This document shows, piece after piece, positions 23,089-33,070 of a stretch of DNA of 64,000 nucleotides. The notes below the pieces were generated by a model. It searched no databases and had not been told where the DNA came from. It saw nothing but the letters and a program-made list of their open reading frames with translations. How positions within the stretch are numbered: the first letter of the stretch is position 1; each line of letters begins with the position of its first letter. The position numbers and the translations under genes were made by a program. The DNA is from Adineta ricciae (Eukaryota > Rotifera > Eurotatoria > Adinetida > Adinetidae): NCBI GenBank assembly GCA_905250025.1, contig CAJNOJ010000248.1, positions 1-64,000 on the forward strand, given 5' to 3'.

Positions 23089-23793
23089 CTATCTTTTATT
23101 CTTGCCTGCAGTGCCCCTGTTGGGAAGAGTTGCTCTCTTTTCTACGTCTATGACAATACCAACACCGATGTTCTGAGCCATGTCACGAATAGCAAAACGA
23201 CCCAATGCTGGATAATCAGAGAACTTTTCGACACATATTGGTTTTGTAGGAACCAACTTGACAATGCCAGATTCACCTGCTTTGAGGCATTTGGGAGCAT
23301 CCTCAATAACTTTTCCAGTTCGACGACAAACCTTCGAGATTAATTCCACAAATTGACATGCAACATGAGCAGTATGACAATCAATCACAGGTGTAAAACC
23401 TTGACAAATTTGATTAGGATAATTGAAAACGACTATCTAAAACAGATGCCATAAATAACGAGAGATTCGAAACACTTTTCATTTACTTGAGCAATAAAAC
23501 TTGCAACTTCTTGTGCTGGATCATTGTTTGCATCTGAACAGACAAATCCACGTTGAATGTCACGATAATCAACACCTTTAACGCTAAAGCCAACATTATC
23601 CCCCGGACCAGCTTCTACAACGCAAAACAGACACTTTCAAAGCGTAAAAGATGCTTTTCTTACCATTGAGAGTTTCATGATGCATTTCAAGTGATTTAAC
23701 TACTGCTGTCAAATATACTGGAGTAATATTCACTGCCATATCTAGCTTAATTGTACCAGTTTCAACGCGTCCTGTATACACTGTAACCAACTT
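23089..23793 (-). pseudogene. Truncated eEF1A-like gene (domains II-III only)
   Basis: Exons about 23664-23793, 23487-23614 and 23089-23436 join in phase. The product aligns by eye with domains II and III of elongation factor 1-alpha: [52 protein letters not shown] and [14 protein letters not shown]. No GTPase domain (GHVDxGKS, NKMD) was found in the 700 bases upstream, so it cannot carry aminoacyl-tRNA by the normal GTP cycle. It keeps introns and is therefore not a simple retrocopy. Residues usually invariant in eEF1A differ. It is a degenerating duplicate, or the 5' exons were lost to rearrangement. Confidence 0.75.
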
Positions 23794-24497
23794 ATTGTCA
23801 AATAAGTGTAGAATCGGATAGATTATATGACGTACATAACGTCATGTTATTGCGCCGCATTGCGTGCAATGGTGACACATGACAAACTCGAATGAGTAGA
23901 AGAACAGAACGAAAGATATTTTATCCGTACCGTATGTCACATGTAAAGTCGATGGTTGTGTGCAACAACATGGGCAAAAGACTGGATGAGTCAGTATGTG
24001 ATCGTTGCTATGTCAGGATAAAATTTCTATGCTGAATTAACAAATGAGGATCGATGCTGTGTAGTATATTACTTTAATTAGTTCACTATGCGTTTTGTCA
24101 ATTGCTTCGGGATTAAATACGCTTTCTAGTTTTAGTCAATAAACTGACAAAAATTTCAATACTGTAGTCATTTGATCACCAACTGATCCAATGGAAACAA
24201 AAAAGATTTCTCATGTAACGATAAAGTAACGATAGTTCTGACACCTCTATTTTGTCAAACATTAATCACGTATGAATTGCCATACATAAGTAAACACGTC
24301 ACATCGGACGTATTATGACCGAAAAAGTGCGTTTTCGAACGATGAGTTACTATATTTAGGCGAGTTATTGACATCAACCCACATAATAGATTGGTGAAGT
24401 CAGCCTCCACAATTTTTCATTTTTACGTTTGTTTTCTCCAAAAAAAAGTTTATAAAAGGAAATCGCATTAATAGTCCAGAACCTATCTCATTAACAA
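23794..24497. other. Region where the eEF1A GTPase exons would be expected
   Basis: About 700 bases of AT-rich DNA. I searched both strands by eye for GTP-binding motifs and found none. It also serves as upstream region for the GDSL gene. Confidence 0.45.
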
Positions 24498-25361
24498 ATG
24501 GCATCCGAATTACACGGCAATATCGAAGAATACCAATTCGACACAGTGATAGTTTTCGGTGACTCGCTGTCAGACACAAATAATGTTTATACATTAACAA
24601 ACGGCACATGGCCTACTACACCACTATATTATCAAGGTCGATTTTGCGATGGTTTCAATTGGGTGGACAATTTGAGAATATTGAACGTGAAGAATTACGC
24701 ACATGGAGGTGCAACGACTGATAGTGCCGTAGTCCAGGGATATACAAAGTTAGATACAGTACCTGTCCCCGGTGTTCGTCAACAAATCAAAATCTATCTA
24801 GATAGTACTAAAGAAGAAGATATTGACTTTGCAAAGACGCTTTACATTATCTCAGCCGGTGGGAATGATTTTGTTTATAGTAAAGTTTCAAATCCATTTG
24901 CAATAGTGAATCGTCTGTCCAATGCAGTCAATGAGTTAATCGCTTGCGGTGCGAAACATATTCTTATTTTTAATCAACCGCCGGCTGAAACCTATCCATA
25001 TGTTCAAGCACTCAGCTATAAATTTGTTGTGAAACAATTCGCTATACTCTTTAATAGCATTCTTTCGTTTCGTCTGAAACAAATTCAGAAAAGTAATTCT
25101 CACATTTCCTTGAAACTCTTCAATCTGCATCTCATCATCAAGAGAGTTGTTGGTAACGAATCTGGGCATTTTGAAAATACGACAGATCCGTGTTGGGACA
25201 TGGCGAATGACATTCCTGCTGTTTTACAAAGCTTAAATCCATCAAAATATGTGTTCTTCGATAAATTTCATTTTACATCCAGTGTACACAAAACAATCGC
25301 AGATGCAATTCACGAATTGATTTCTTCTAAAACTAGTTCATTTGTGTATCCATCGAATTAA
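24498..25361 (+). CDS. GDSL-type esterase/lipase (SGNH-like)
   Basis: Single-exon gene of 287 codons. The blocks of the GDSL family are in order: VIVFGDSLSD near residue 20 (nucleophile Ser), a block II-like NYAHGGATT (Gly), block III AGGND (Asn) and FDKFHFTS near the C-terminus (Asp and His of the triad). Length and the FGDSLSDTNN...PLYYQGRF pattern fit plant, fungal and bacterial GDSL hydrolases better than typical animal ones. It would hydrolyse acyl esters. No signal peptide is apparent, so a cytosolic site is likely. Lack of introns among intron-rich neighbours is compatible with horizontal acquisition (inference). Confidence 0.85.
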   Translation: MASELHGNIEEYQFDTVIVFGDSLSDTNNVYTLTNGTWPTTPLYYQGRFCDGFNWVDNLRILNVKNYAHGGATTDSAVVQGYTKLDTVPVPGVRQQIKIYLDSTKEEDIDFAKTLYIISAGGNDFVYSKVSNPFAIVNRLSNAVNELIACGAKHILIFNQPPAETYPYVQALSYKFVVKQFAILFNSILSFRLKQIQKSNSHISLKLFNLHLIIKRVVGNESGHFENTTDPCWDMANDIPAVLQSLNPSKYVFFDKFHFTSSVHKTIADAIHELISSKTSSFVYPSN

Positions 25362-26040
25362 TGTCCCAGATTGATCACTTTCAGCTTTACTGATGTCCTC
25401 AACATGGTAAGTTGAGTCGTGCGTTTTAACTAACTTTTGAGATTAACGTTTTGAAATTCTTCTATCAATAAAATCTCATACAAAACGCAACCTCTCTGCA
25501 GGCGCTGTTTGCTTTTATGACGCGAGTTGGGGAAGTTTATGTTAATAAATGTCTTCTATAGCGAGAATGAACGTGGATAAATATTGAGATCAATTCGTAT
25601 GTAATTTAGACAAAGCTTTCATTTCATTATGAAGACATAATTAGTCCCTGCAGTACGCAAGAGGAGAATAAAAAATGTTGTTAATTGATGACATGGAATC
25701 TGGATCAGCTAATATCTGATATCTATGTTAGTTTTTTTTTTTATTTAAAAGTCCCTTGGAGCGGATGCAGATGGAAAGGTGAAAAATTACGTTATGGGTT
25801 ATTCATGCATCTGACAAAATCTACAGTTGATTTAACAACCGCATGGCGTTTATCACAATGGAACAAACAGGAAATGAAAAGAATAAACTTTTGAAATATC
25901 AAATCACTTTTTCTAAGACATTCGAATTTTATCGTTTATTAGATAAACCAAAAAAAAGGTTACGATTTTTAATTACAAAAACAACCAAATTAAAGCTCTA
26001 TTTCGCTGAATCCCAGAGATTCATAAACAATTGTAACAAA
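25362..26040. other. Convergent 3' spacer
   Basis: About 680 bases between the GDSL and insulin-like genes. Short plus-strand ORFs here show no domain or codon character that I trust. No RNA gene was recognised. Confidence 0.4.
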
Positions 26041-26454
26041 CTAACTCTCCGGGCAATACTGTAACATTTCAGAAACAGTGCATAACGTTTCACAACAAGC
26101 TTCAGTAAGTAATTTTCGTTGAATATATCGACGAGCACGAGTATGTGGACGTTTGTTGACTGTAACTTTCTGTTTTGTCTTTTGAATGACATTACACGCG
26201 ACGCTGAGCATTTGTAAGAGATTAGCTCCGCATGCGTGATAAGCTCGATCAAGTTTACAATGTTCGACTTTATAAAGTTTTCCCATCATTTCGATGTTTT
26301 GACCTTCGGTTAACGAACGTCTGCCGACATTGACGGTACAATTCGATTTGACAGGAGACAGAATTGGCTTGCTGGAAACATGTGGATGAAATAAAATCAA
26401 TCCCAATATCAAACATTGCATAGTAAATGTCATCATAACGATTAACGAAGTCAT
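26041..26454 (-). CDS. Insulin-superfamily peptide precursor
   Basis: The start at 26454 gives a 137-residue precursor with a hydrophobic signal peptide (LIVMMTFTMQCLILGLILF). The B-chain-like segment has HACGANLLQMLSVACN, that is C-G-x10-C with the Leu pattern of insulin B chains, plus an extra upstream Cys (EHCKLDRAYH). A basic connecting segment ends in RARR, a furin-type cleavage site. The A-chain-like segment has ACCETLCTVSEMLQYC, the CC-x3-C-x8-C signature. A long acidic/neutral stretch lies between signal and B chain. It is a secreted hormone acting on an insulin-type receptor (family knowledge). The extra cysteine may indicate a fourth disulfide if a partner exists. Upstream ATGs are in frame but would spoil the signal. 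Confidence 0.85.
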   Translation of the reverse strand: MTSLIVMMTFTMQCLILGLILFHPHVSSKPILSPVKSNCTVNVGRRSLTEGQNIEMMGKLYKVEHCKLDRAYHACGANLLQMLSVACNVIQKTKQKVTVNKRPHTRARRYIQRKLLTEACCETLCTVSEMLQYCPES

Positions 26455-27236
26455 CGTAGAAGAATTGTAAGATGTGTTAACTACAAGAGAAAAAAAAGAA
26501 CATGAAAAATATATTGTATTATACAGATTAATAATTTTTCGATTCAGATGAAATGTACTCATACTGACAGAAGCGACAAGCATGTATATATATACGTTTC
26601 TGTCATTTATTTTCTTAGATAATAATGAATATTTGTTATAATAGAGAAATATGTGTCTTCCTTTGCTGCAACAAATTATTTGTTCTTGAAGTCCTGAGGA
26701 TGTGGGTGCTTTTGCTCAATTTCACTCTGCATGAGGTTTAATCAAATAATCTCATTTAAAAAATAATTCCAGATGTTCAAAAATCTGCCATTCCGAAAGA
26801 ATCGTTTGTATATTTTGGCATAGCCTTATTCACATTGACAAATATAATCATTAGTGATAACTTGACTCAATGAATATAAAAAAAAAAGAAATGTTGTCTT
26901 TGTATATTCTGTAAGTCATGTGTCAATAAGCAGAGATTTATAAAGCTAGAAATTGTTCTCTTTCTAATGAAAAGCATAGTCGTGAAGCAAGAAATTACTT
27001 GCTCGCGTTAAATGGATTGTTTTAAGTATGAGAAAGAACGGAGCTGACTTACCGACAAACACATATTGAATGTTCCGTTGCTGGATGGATGAATGAGTAT
27101 GTACAATTTTAGTGTTTGAAAACAACACAAACGTAAAAAGCGTTATCAGAGAATCTCGATAAATAAGAAAGAACTAATCAATTTGGAATTCTTCCTAATG
27201 ATACAGAAGATCAGTCACTCTCAAGACGTTCATTTA
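26455..27236. other. Intergenic region
   Basis: About 780 bases of AT-rich DNA between the insulin-like and aminotransferase genes, both on the minus strand. It holds the insulin-like promoter and the aminotransferase 3' end. No other feature was recognised. Confidence 0.4.
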
Positions 27237-28847
27237 TTAATTCAAGACAACTTCAATCGAACTTTTCAAACTATCGACGAGAAAAACAAGTTCGTCTTCC
27301 GTTATTGTATATGGAGGCGCAATTAGCACATGATCTCCATTGACTCCATCAGCGGTACCTTTCGATCCAGGATATATGACGACTACGAGAAACATATATG
27401 TGTTGATACAATCAAATAGAACAAAGAAAACGCTTGCCTCCATGTTCTATACATTCCTTTATGATTGAATCAATGAATAAGCAAGTAGATGGATACATTT
27501 CCTTTGTCGCTTTATTTTTGATAAATTCCACCGACCAAAATAAGCCACGACCACTATTTCATGACAAAGAAGAAGGTTTTGTAATCAGTTTGCTTTAAAG
27601 AATCATCAGAAACCTACCGAATGTTGCCAACATGTGCATGATCAGACAGTTTTTCGTTAAGAATCTTTTCCAAAAACAGACCACGTTGGTGACATTGCTC
27701 GATCAATCCATCTTCTTTCATTATTTTAATAACTTCTAATGCAGCTCGACATCCTACAGCATGTGATTGATACGTGTATCCATTATTGAATGCACCTGAA
27801 CCAGCAAGAAAAGCACTGATGACTTTGTTGGACATGAGGACAGCTGCAAGTGGTGCATAACCACCACCAAGTCCCTTTCCTAAAACTTGAATATCTGGTG
27901 GGGAAGAGAGACCTTCCCATTGCCATGCATGCATTTTACCCGTTCGACCAACGCCACACATGATCTCGTCAAGAACAAGTAGAGCACCATGCCGATCACA
28001 TACGTCACGCATTGCTTTGAAGTAACCGGGTACTGCTGGAGTGCAACCACTTGTAGCACCGACAACTAAGAACGGAAAGCATACTTCGATCTTTATAATT
28101 AATAACATTCTGATTTACTTGTCTCAGCGAAAAAGGCCGCAACTGTATTGGGACCAAGTTCTTGGAATTTAGCTTCCAGCTCATCGGCGAGACGCTTGAC
28201 ATAGTCTTCATCAGTTTCGTTGTCCAATTTGTAATGATAAGCAAAGCAAGGTGAAACATAATGAAAATACGATGAAAAATACGGTAGAAAAGGTGCGCGA
28301 CGTGCCGTATGTCTACAAAGACCAAGCGCACCAAGTGTATTACCATGATAGCTCTGCTTTCGAGCGATAAAATTCACTCTTTCAGGTTGTTTGTTTTCCA
28401 AATGATACTGTCTAGCGAGTTTAATGGCTGATTCTATCGCTTCCTAATTGATATTATCTTCTGCTGACTTGAAACGAAGACAATAGACTAAACTTACAGA
28501 GCCGCCGGATACAAAGACTGCTCTTGCCATGCCACTTTCTTCGATAAGTTCATTGGCCAGTTCTTCAGCTGCCTGAATCAAACATTCGATACAATGGTGA
28601 ATATGTACATATTTTCATTGACCTTATTAGCAAATGTTCCGGAATGTACATAGTCAACTGTTTGCAATTGATCGAGAATACTTGCAATGACACGTTTATC
28701 TCCATGTCCAATGCTTGTCACGGCAGCACCGCCGCTACCATCGAGTAGTTTTCGGCCATCTTGAAGATAAATATAATTACCTTCTGCTCGTACAGCCAAT
28801 AGAGGCTCATATATAAGAGAACGATGGAAAACATGCGAAGATGCCAT
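27237..28847 (-). CDS. Class III pyridoxal-phosphate aminotransferase
   Basis: Six exons join in phase to 444 residues: 28623-28847, 28498-28572, 28119-28443, 27618-28065, 27438-27553 and 27237-27382. Motifs include DGRKLLDGSGGAAVTSIGHG near the N-terminus, ARKQSYHGNT, the cofactor aspartate in LLVLDEIMCGVGRTGKMHA, the Schiff-base lysine in QVLGKGLGGGYAPLAAV, HAVGCRAALEVI and HGVVIYPG near the end. These place it among omega-amino-acid/pyruvate-type aminotransferases. The exact substrate cannot be told. The last intron starts with GC rather than GT (27383-27437). The gene is divergent from the acyl-CoA synthetase, with 316 bases between start codons. Confidence 0.85.
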
Positions 28848-29163
28848 GCTGAAAAATAAATCGAGTCAATGTTACATTTTGTTTTCCACTACGATTTAAA
28901 AACAGCGAACAAATGATTGTTATTGGTGATGATTTTTCGATCGAGGAGGATCGTTTGATTTAATCTGCAGCACTCGATTTTTTTTTCAATTTACTCTCTT
29001 TGCATTGCATTGTATTGAATACAACAATGATAAGGAATGAAAAGAAAGATAAAAGTAAAGAAAAACAAAAATTGAAATGAAAGAGTATTTGCATTTATCA
29101 TATCGTATTTAAAAAGGCAAGTATATGAAAAATATCGAGTGAAAACACGATTATTCTACAGTG
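28848..29163. promoter_or_regulatory. Probable bidirectional promoter region
   Basis: 316 bases lie between the start codons of two divergent metabolic genes. The sequence is AT-rich with a T-run and A-rich segments. No specific factor site can be named. Confidence 0.4.
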
Positions 29164-30980
29164 ATGTCAAAGACGAAGTTAACTTCAAGTTATTTTCATC
29201 ATGCATCTTCATTTCAATTGACCTACCAAACACTTAGTCACAGCTTTGACGAAATGGCTCGGAAATATGCCGATCACGAATGTTTTATTTTTAGAGGTAC
29301 ATCAGATTTTTTTCATATCTAATGGATCAGTAGTGCACTCTTCAATCAGGTGAACAAAAGCGTTACACATACAAAACATTCAAAGCTGAAGTTGATAATA
29401 TAGCAGCAGCTCTTCTCGAACTGGGCTACGAAAAACACGATCGTTTTGCCGTTTGGCTTCCCAACACATCGGAAAACGTAACGATATCCTATGCAGCATC
29501 AAAATTGGGTTTAATCAAAGTAATCCGCATTCGAATGTTTGAACCTTTATTACTTCCTGCGTACTAGGTGAATATCAATCCGGCTTATATCGAACGTGAA
29601 TTAGAATATTGTATTAATAAAGTGGGTTGTAAAGGTATTCTTCTTTCGCCATTAGTGAAGTCAATCGACTCACTTTCCATCTTTCGTCGACTCGTGCCTG
29701 AACTTGGTCAACAATTATCGGGTCTGAATGATCTCTCCGCTAGAGCAGTTCCTACACTGAAACACGTCATTTTAACCGGCGACCAGACGACTTCAGTACC
29801 GGGCACATATTCGTACGTGGATCTACTTAAGCTGGGAGCTCAACTGTCACATGATAAATTATGCGAACGACAAGCATCAGTTGATCCGGACTCTGCGATT
29901 GCAATCTTCTATACATCAGGCACCACAGGTCGTCCTAAGGCAGCGACATTGACTAATTTTGGTGTATTAAATTTGGTTCGTGCTCAATGGGACCTTTTGA
30001 GCCCATATTATCAGCGCGTTTGTGTTCCCATTCCAATGTTTCATATTTTCGCAGAGATTTCAGGTGTTCTCAACGTTGCCGTTGGCAAGTGTCAAGTGAT
30101 TTTTCCAGCTGTTCTACCCGATACTGTGGCAACGATGCGCGCAATTCACGAAGAAAAATGTACAGCATTAATTGGAGCACCGATTATTTTTCGTGATATA
30201 CTAATGCATCCAGATCGGAAAAAATACGATCTTAGCTCCTTAGCGTACGGAGGCACAGGAGCAACGACGTTAGAGTTTGATTTCTTACGTCAAATCGAAA
30301 GAGATTTTCCTATTACACGTATGGTGCAAGGCTATGGACTGACTGAGAATGCTTCTCTACTTACCAGTGGCATGTGGGCTGGAGATGATGATCCGCGACG
30401 ACGATTAGGATCATTAGGCCGATGTATGCAAGGAATGGAGATTAAAATCGTAGATCAACAAGGCCAAATCGTACCCATTGGTCAACAAGGCGAAGTTTGG
30501 GCGAGAGGTTATTCAATCATGCGTGGTTACTACGGCGATCCCGAGAAGACGGCAGAAACATTGACACCTGCAGGATGGCTTAGAACAGGCGATGAAGCTA
30601 ACATGGACGAAGATGGTTATCTTTATTTTATCGGACGTCAAAAGGAGATCATCATTCGTGGTGGTGTAAATATTTATCCGGTTGAAATTGAAAATACGAT
30701 CGTTGAACATCCGAGCGTTATGCAAGCACAAGTTTTCTCTATTCCCGATCGACGATATGGTGAAGAGGTGTGCGCTTGGATCATATTGAAACCGAATGTG
30801 CTACAATGTCGGGCAGAAGATATCCAAGATTTTCTCAAAAACAAGTTAGCTTTCTTCAAGATACCCAAACATATACGAATTGTCGATAGATTCATTACGA
30901 CACCGACGGGTAAAGTACAAAAATTCAAAATGTCTGAAATCATGATCAATGAATTGAAACAAACAACTAGCAAGTTATAA
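29164..30980 (+). CDS. Acyl-CoA synthetase (ACSF2-like, AMP-forming)
   Basis: Exons 29164-29296, 29350-29519 and 29568-30980 join in phase (571 residues). The adenylation signature YTSGTTGRPKAATLT sits near residue 216. It is followed by VQGYGLTENASL, WLRTGDEANMDEDGYLYFIGR and RGGVNIYPVEIEN, and the C-terminal lysine motif TPTGKVQKFKM. This order and length match medium/long-chain fatty acyl-CoA synthetases of the ACSF2 type. It activates a carboxylic acid with ATP to an acyl-AMP and then the CoA thioester. A clear mitochondrial presequence is not obvious, although the N-terminus is Ser/Thr/Lys-rich. It may share regulation with the divergent aminotransferase. Confidence 0.9.
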
Positions 30981-31020
30981 CTTCTTCTCTTTTTCGTTAT
31001 GTAAATCAGTATACAGCTAT

Positions 31021-31656
31021 TTATAATTTTCTTAAAAGTCTCTGTAGAAGTTGTTGCTGATGTTCAATGCTAGTTCTTCCATAGAAAATACTACTGTTAT
31101 GATGATCACGATCAACAAATTTTAGATCGAAATAGTTTTGTAAGAGGTAACATCCAGCTTCGCTCACTGCCATTCCAGACCATTCAATAACAACCGATCG
31201 ATTTTCTCCATACGACAAAAGGCTTTCCAAGAAAGATTTCACTATTAACCGATAGACGGGTAACTTTGGATGTTTCTGATAATCTGGATCAACCACCATC
31301 GAACATATGTAAACCGAATATTTATCATCAATTCCATCATTCCAAGTTCTAATATCATCATTTGTAATGTGCGTACGTTCGTCGAAGTCAAACTGAAGAG
31401 TTTTCAGAAAGGCTTCATGTTTCACTGGTATGACCGACATGTAGCCAATCAAACGACGATTCTCTCGCGCTATCCACCACATAAATGGATTGCGTTGATA
31501 CCATCGAAGAAGTAAATCGGCCGAGAGAACGATCGATGATTGATAAACTTTCTTCGCTAACGATTCAATATCGACCATGGTCTGTTCAGCTTCGTCAGGT
31601 GGTATTATATGTGTAATTGATAATGATGCAGTTGTCATAGCGGTCGAGAGTATCAA
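31021..31656 (-). CDS. GNAT-family N-acetyltransferase-like protein
   Basis: 211 codons in one exon. The GNAT-like core has WIARENRRLIGYMSVIPV (strands 2-3), SVYICSMVVDPDYQKHPKLPV (strand 4 and a divergent acetyl-CoA loop), VIEWSGMAVSEAGCYLLQNYF and a final strand with SIFYGR. The Q/RxxGxG/A loop is not canonical, so activity is uncertain. It would transfer an acetyl group from acetyl-CoA to an unknown amine. It lies convergent to the acyl-CoA synthetase, with only 40 bases between the stops. A second in-frame Met (MTTASLSITH) could be the true start. Confidence 0.65.
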   Translation of the reverse strand: MILSTAMTTASLSITHIIPPDEAEQTMVDIESLAKKVYQSSIVLSADLLLRWYQRNPFMWWIARENRRLIGYMSVIPVKHEAFLKTLQFDFDERTHITNDDIRTWNDGIDDKYSVYICSMVVDPDYQKHPKLPVYRLIVKSFLESLLSYGENRSVVIEWSGMAVSEAGCYLLQNYFDLKFVDRDHHNSSIFYGRTSIEHQQQLLQRLLRKL

Positions 31657-32056
31657 CCACTAGTTTTTATCTCAATAAATGACTATCACGAAGAACAAAA
31701 TCTGCACGTGTTTTTTAATATCTCTTTTTCTGTCATTCACCTAGTGACATAAAATGTAATCAATGTTTTTTATCCCTGAACCTTATCAAACAATGTGAAT
31801 ACTGCTTTATTTTCTTGTAATGCTTCTCAATGATGATGTATGCAAGAATAATTCAACATAGTATCATCATGTCATCGTGACGACGCGCATTTTTTCTGAT
31901 AAGTCAAATGTTGTTGTTATCAACGCGCACACACCTTGACTGAAATTATGAGCATGAATTATGATAAGACAAGTATGTCTCAACAACGCATCTTACCATT
32001 TAATTCAGAACTTCTAGAAAAGAATTTTTATTGATAAAAAGAAAAATAGTGATGAA
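31657..32056. other. Intergenic region
   Basis: 400 bases of AT-rich DNA upstream of the GNAT gene and downstream of the cupredoxin gene. Nothing was recognised. Confidence 0.4.
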
Positions 32057-32521
32057 TTAAACGTGTTTGAATAGTTTATGTAAAGATGATGGTCTGGTAA
32101 CATTGACAAAAGCACCCATGCCAGGATGATAATTGCAACCATAAAAAAAAGTACCAGGTCGGGTAAAAATAGCAACAGTTGATTCACCTGCCTTAGTTAT
32201 TGGAATGTTTAACACATCCGTTCCATTGGCATCTTGGCAGAATTTAGGTATTGGACTATTTCGGCAAATGGTGAGTGGATGAATTGGAACATCTGTCTGT
32301 AAATCGAATCTCAATGCATCACCGACTTGAAGACTCACATTTGGACTAAGAGTACCATTTAAAGCGAAAGTATGATTGAATCGCGATGGATTTCCTTCAG
32401 GACAAGTTAATCCTTGAACACATGGTTCAAATGTGGCTGTGTACGTCACAACTACTGTAGACACACTGTAGAACGATACAATAGCCAGTGCAACGAGTAA
32501 TAAACTTGACAAGGAAGACAT
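32057..32521 (-). CDS. Secreted cupredoxin-like (blue copper) protein
   Basis: 154 codons, one exon. A signal peptide (MSSLSSLLLVALAIVSFYSV) precedes a small beta-rich domain with several N-glycosylation sequons (NHT, NGT, NVS, NVT). Type-1 copper ligands are visible: His in DVPIHPLTIC, then the CNYHPGM cluster supplying Cys, His and Met near the C-terminus. It would bind one copper and act in extracellular electron transfer or metal binding. Similar plastocyanin/azurin-type domains are common in bacteria, plants and fungi but unusual as stand-alone animal proteins. The Cys pair in FEPCVQGLTC and the CRNSPIPKFC pair suggest disulfides. Confidence 0.75.
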   Translation of the reverse strand: MSSLSSLLLVALAIVSFYSVSTVVVTYTATFEPCVQGLTCPEGNPSRFNHTFALNGTLSPNVSLQVGDALRFDLQTDVPIHPLTICRNSPIPKFCQDANGTDVLNIPITKAGESTVAIFTRPGTFFYGCNYHPGMGAFVNVTRPSSLHKLFKHV

Positions 32522-33070
32522 CTGTGCGGTTTGATACAGAATGAAATGTTTGAAATAGTATCACTGTGGTGACTTATATAGGTGTATGGACTTGCTTGGA
32601 GATAAATGATAAATGAAAAAATATTGCTGACACATGCGTTGCATGGTCATTTTTAGAATTATGTCAAGTCATTAATAAACACAAACATAAGATATGAATA
32701 TGAGAGAATGAGACTCCTTTTATCATATTGTGTTCTTTTTTTACCTTCGAGCGAGGCCATGGTTGTTCTTACATCTGTTTTATTTCGTAAATGCATAGGA
32801 GCTCAATGTATATTTCTTTATTTTTTCGCTCGACAGAACGAAAACAATCTGTCGATAGGCAATGATGATCATTTTATTTTCTTGTCGATGAGGATACCGC
32901 TCACTGAATATTATCATTATACAAAAATAAATGAATAAAAAGTATACTCCATGTGCTCTTTTCTACTTGACTGCTCCGCGAACTAGTCATCCAGATGACA
33001 CATTGAAAAGAGACGATAAAATATATACGATCGAAAGGCATCAGTTCATATCTATATTGCATACATGCAG
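32522..33070. other. Divergent upstream region
   Basis: About 550 bases between the cupredoxin gene and the FG-GAP gene. A short plus-strand ORF (32708-32938) has no recognisable domain. It probably contains both promoters. Confidence 0.4.
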
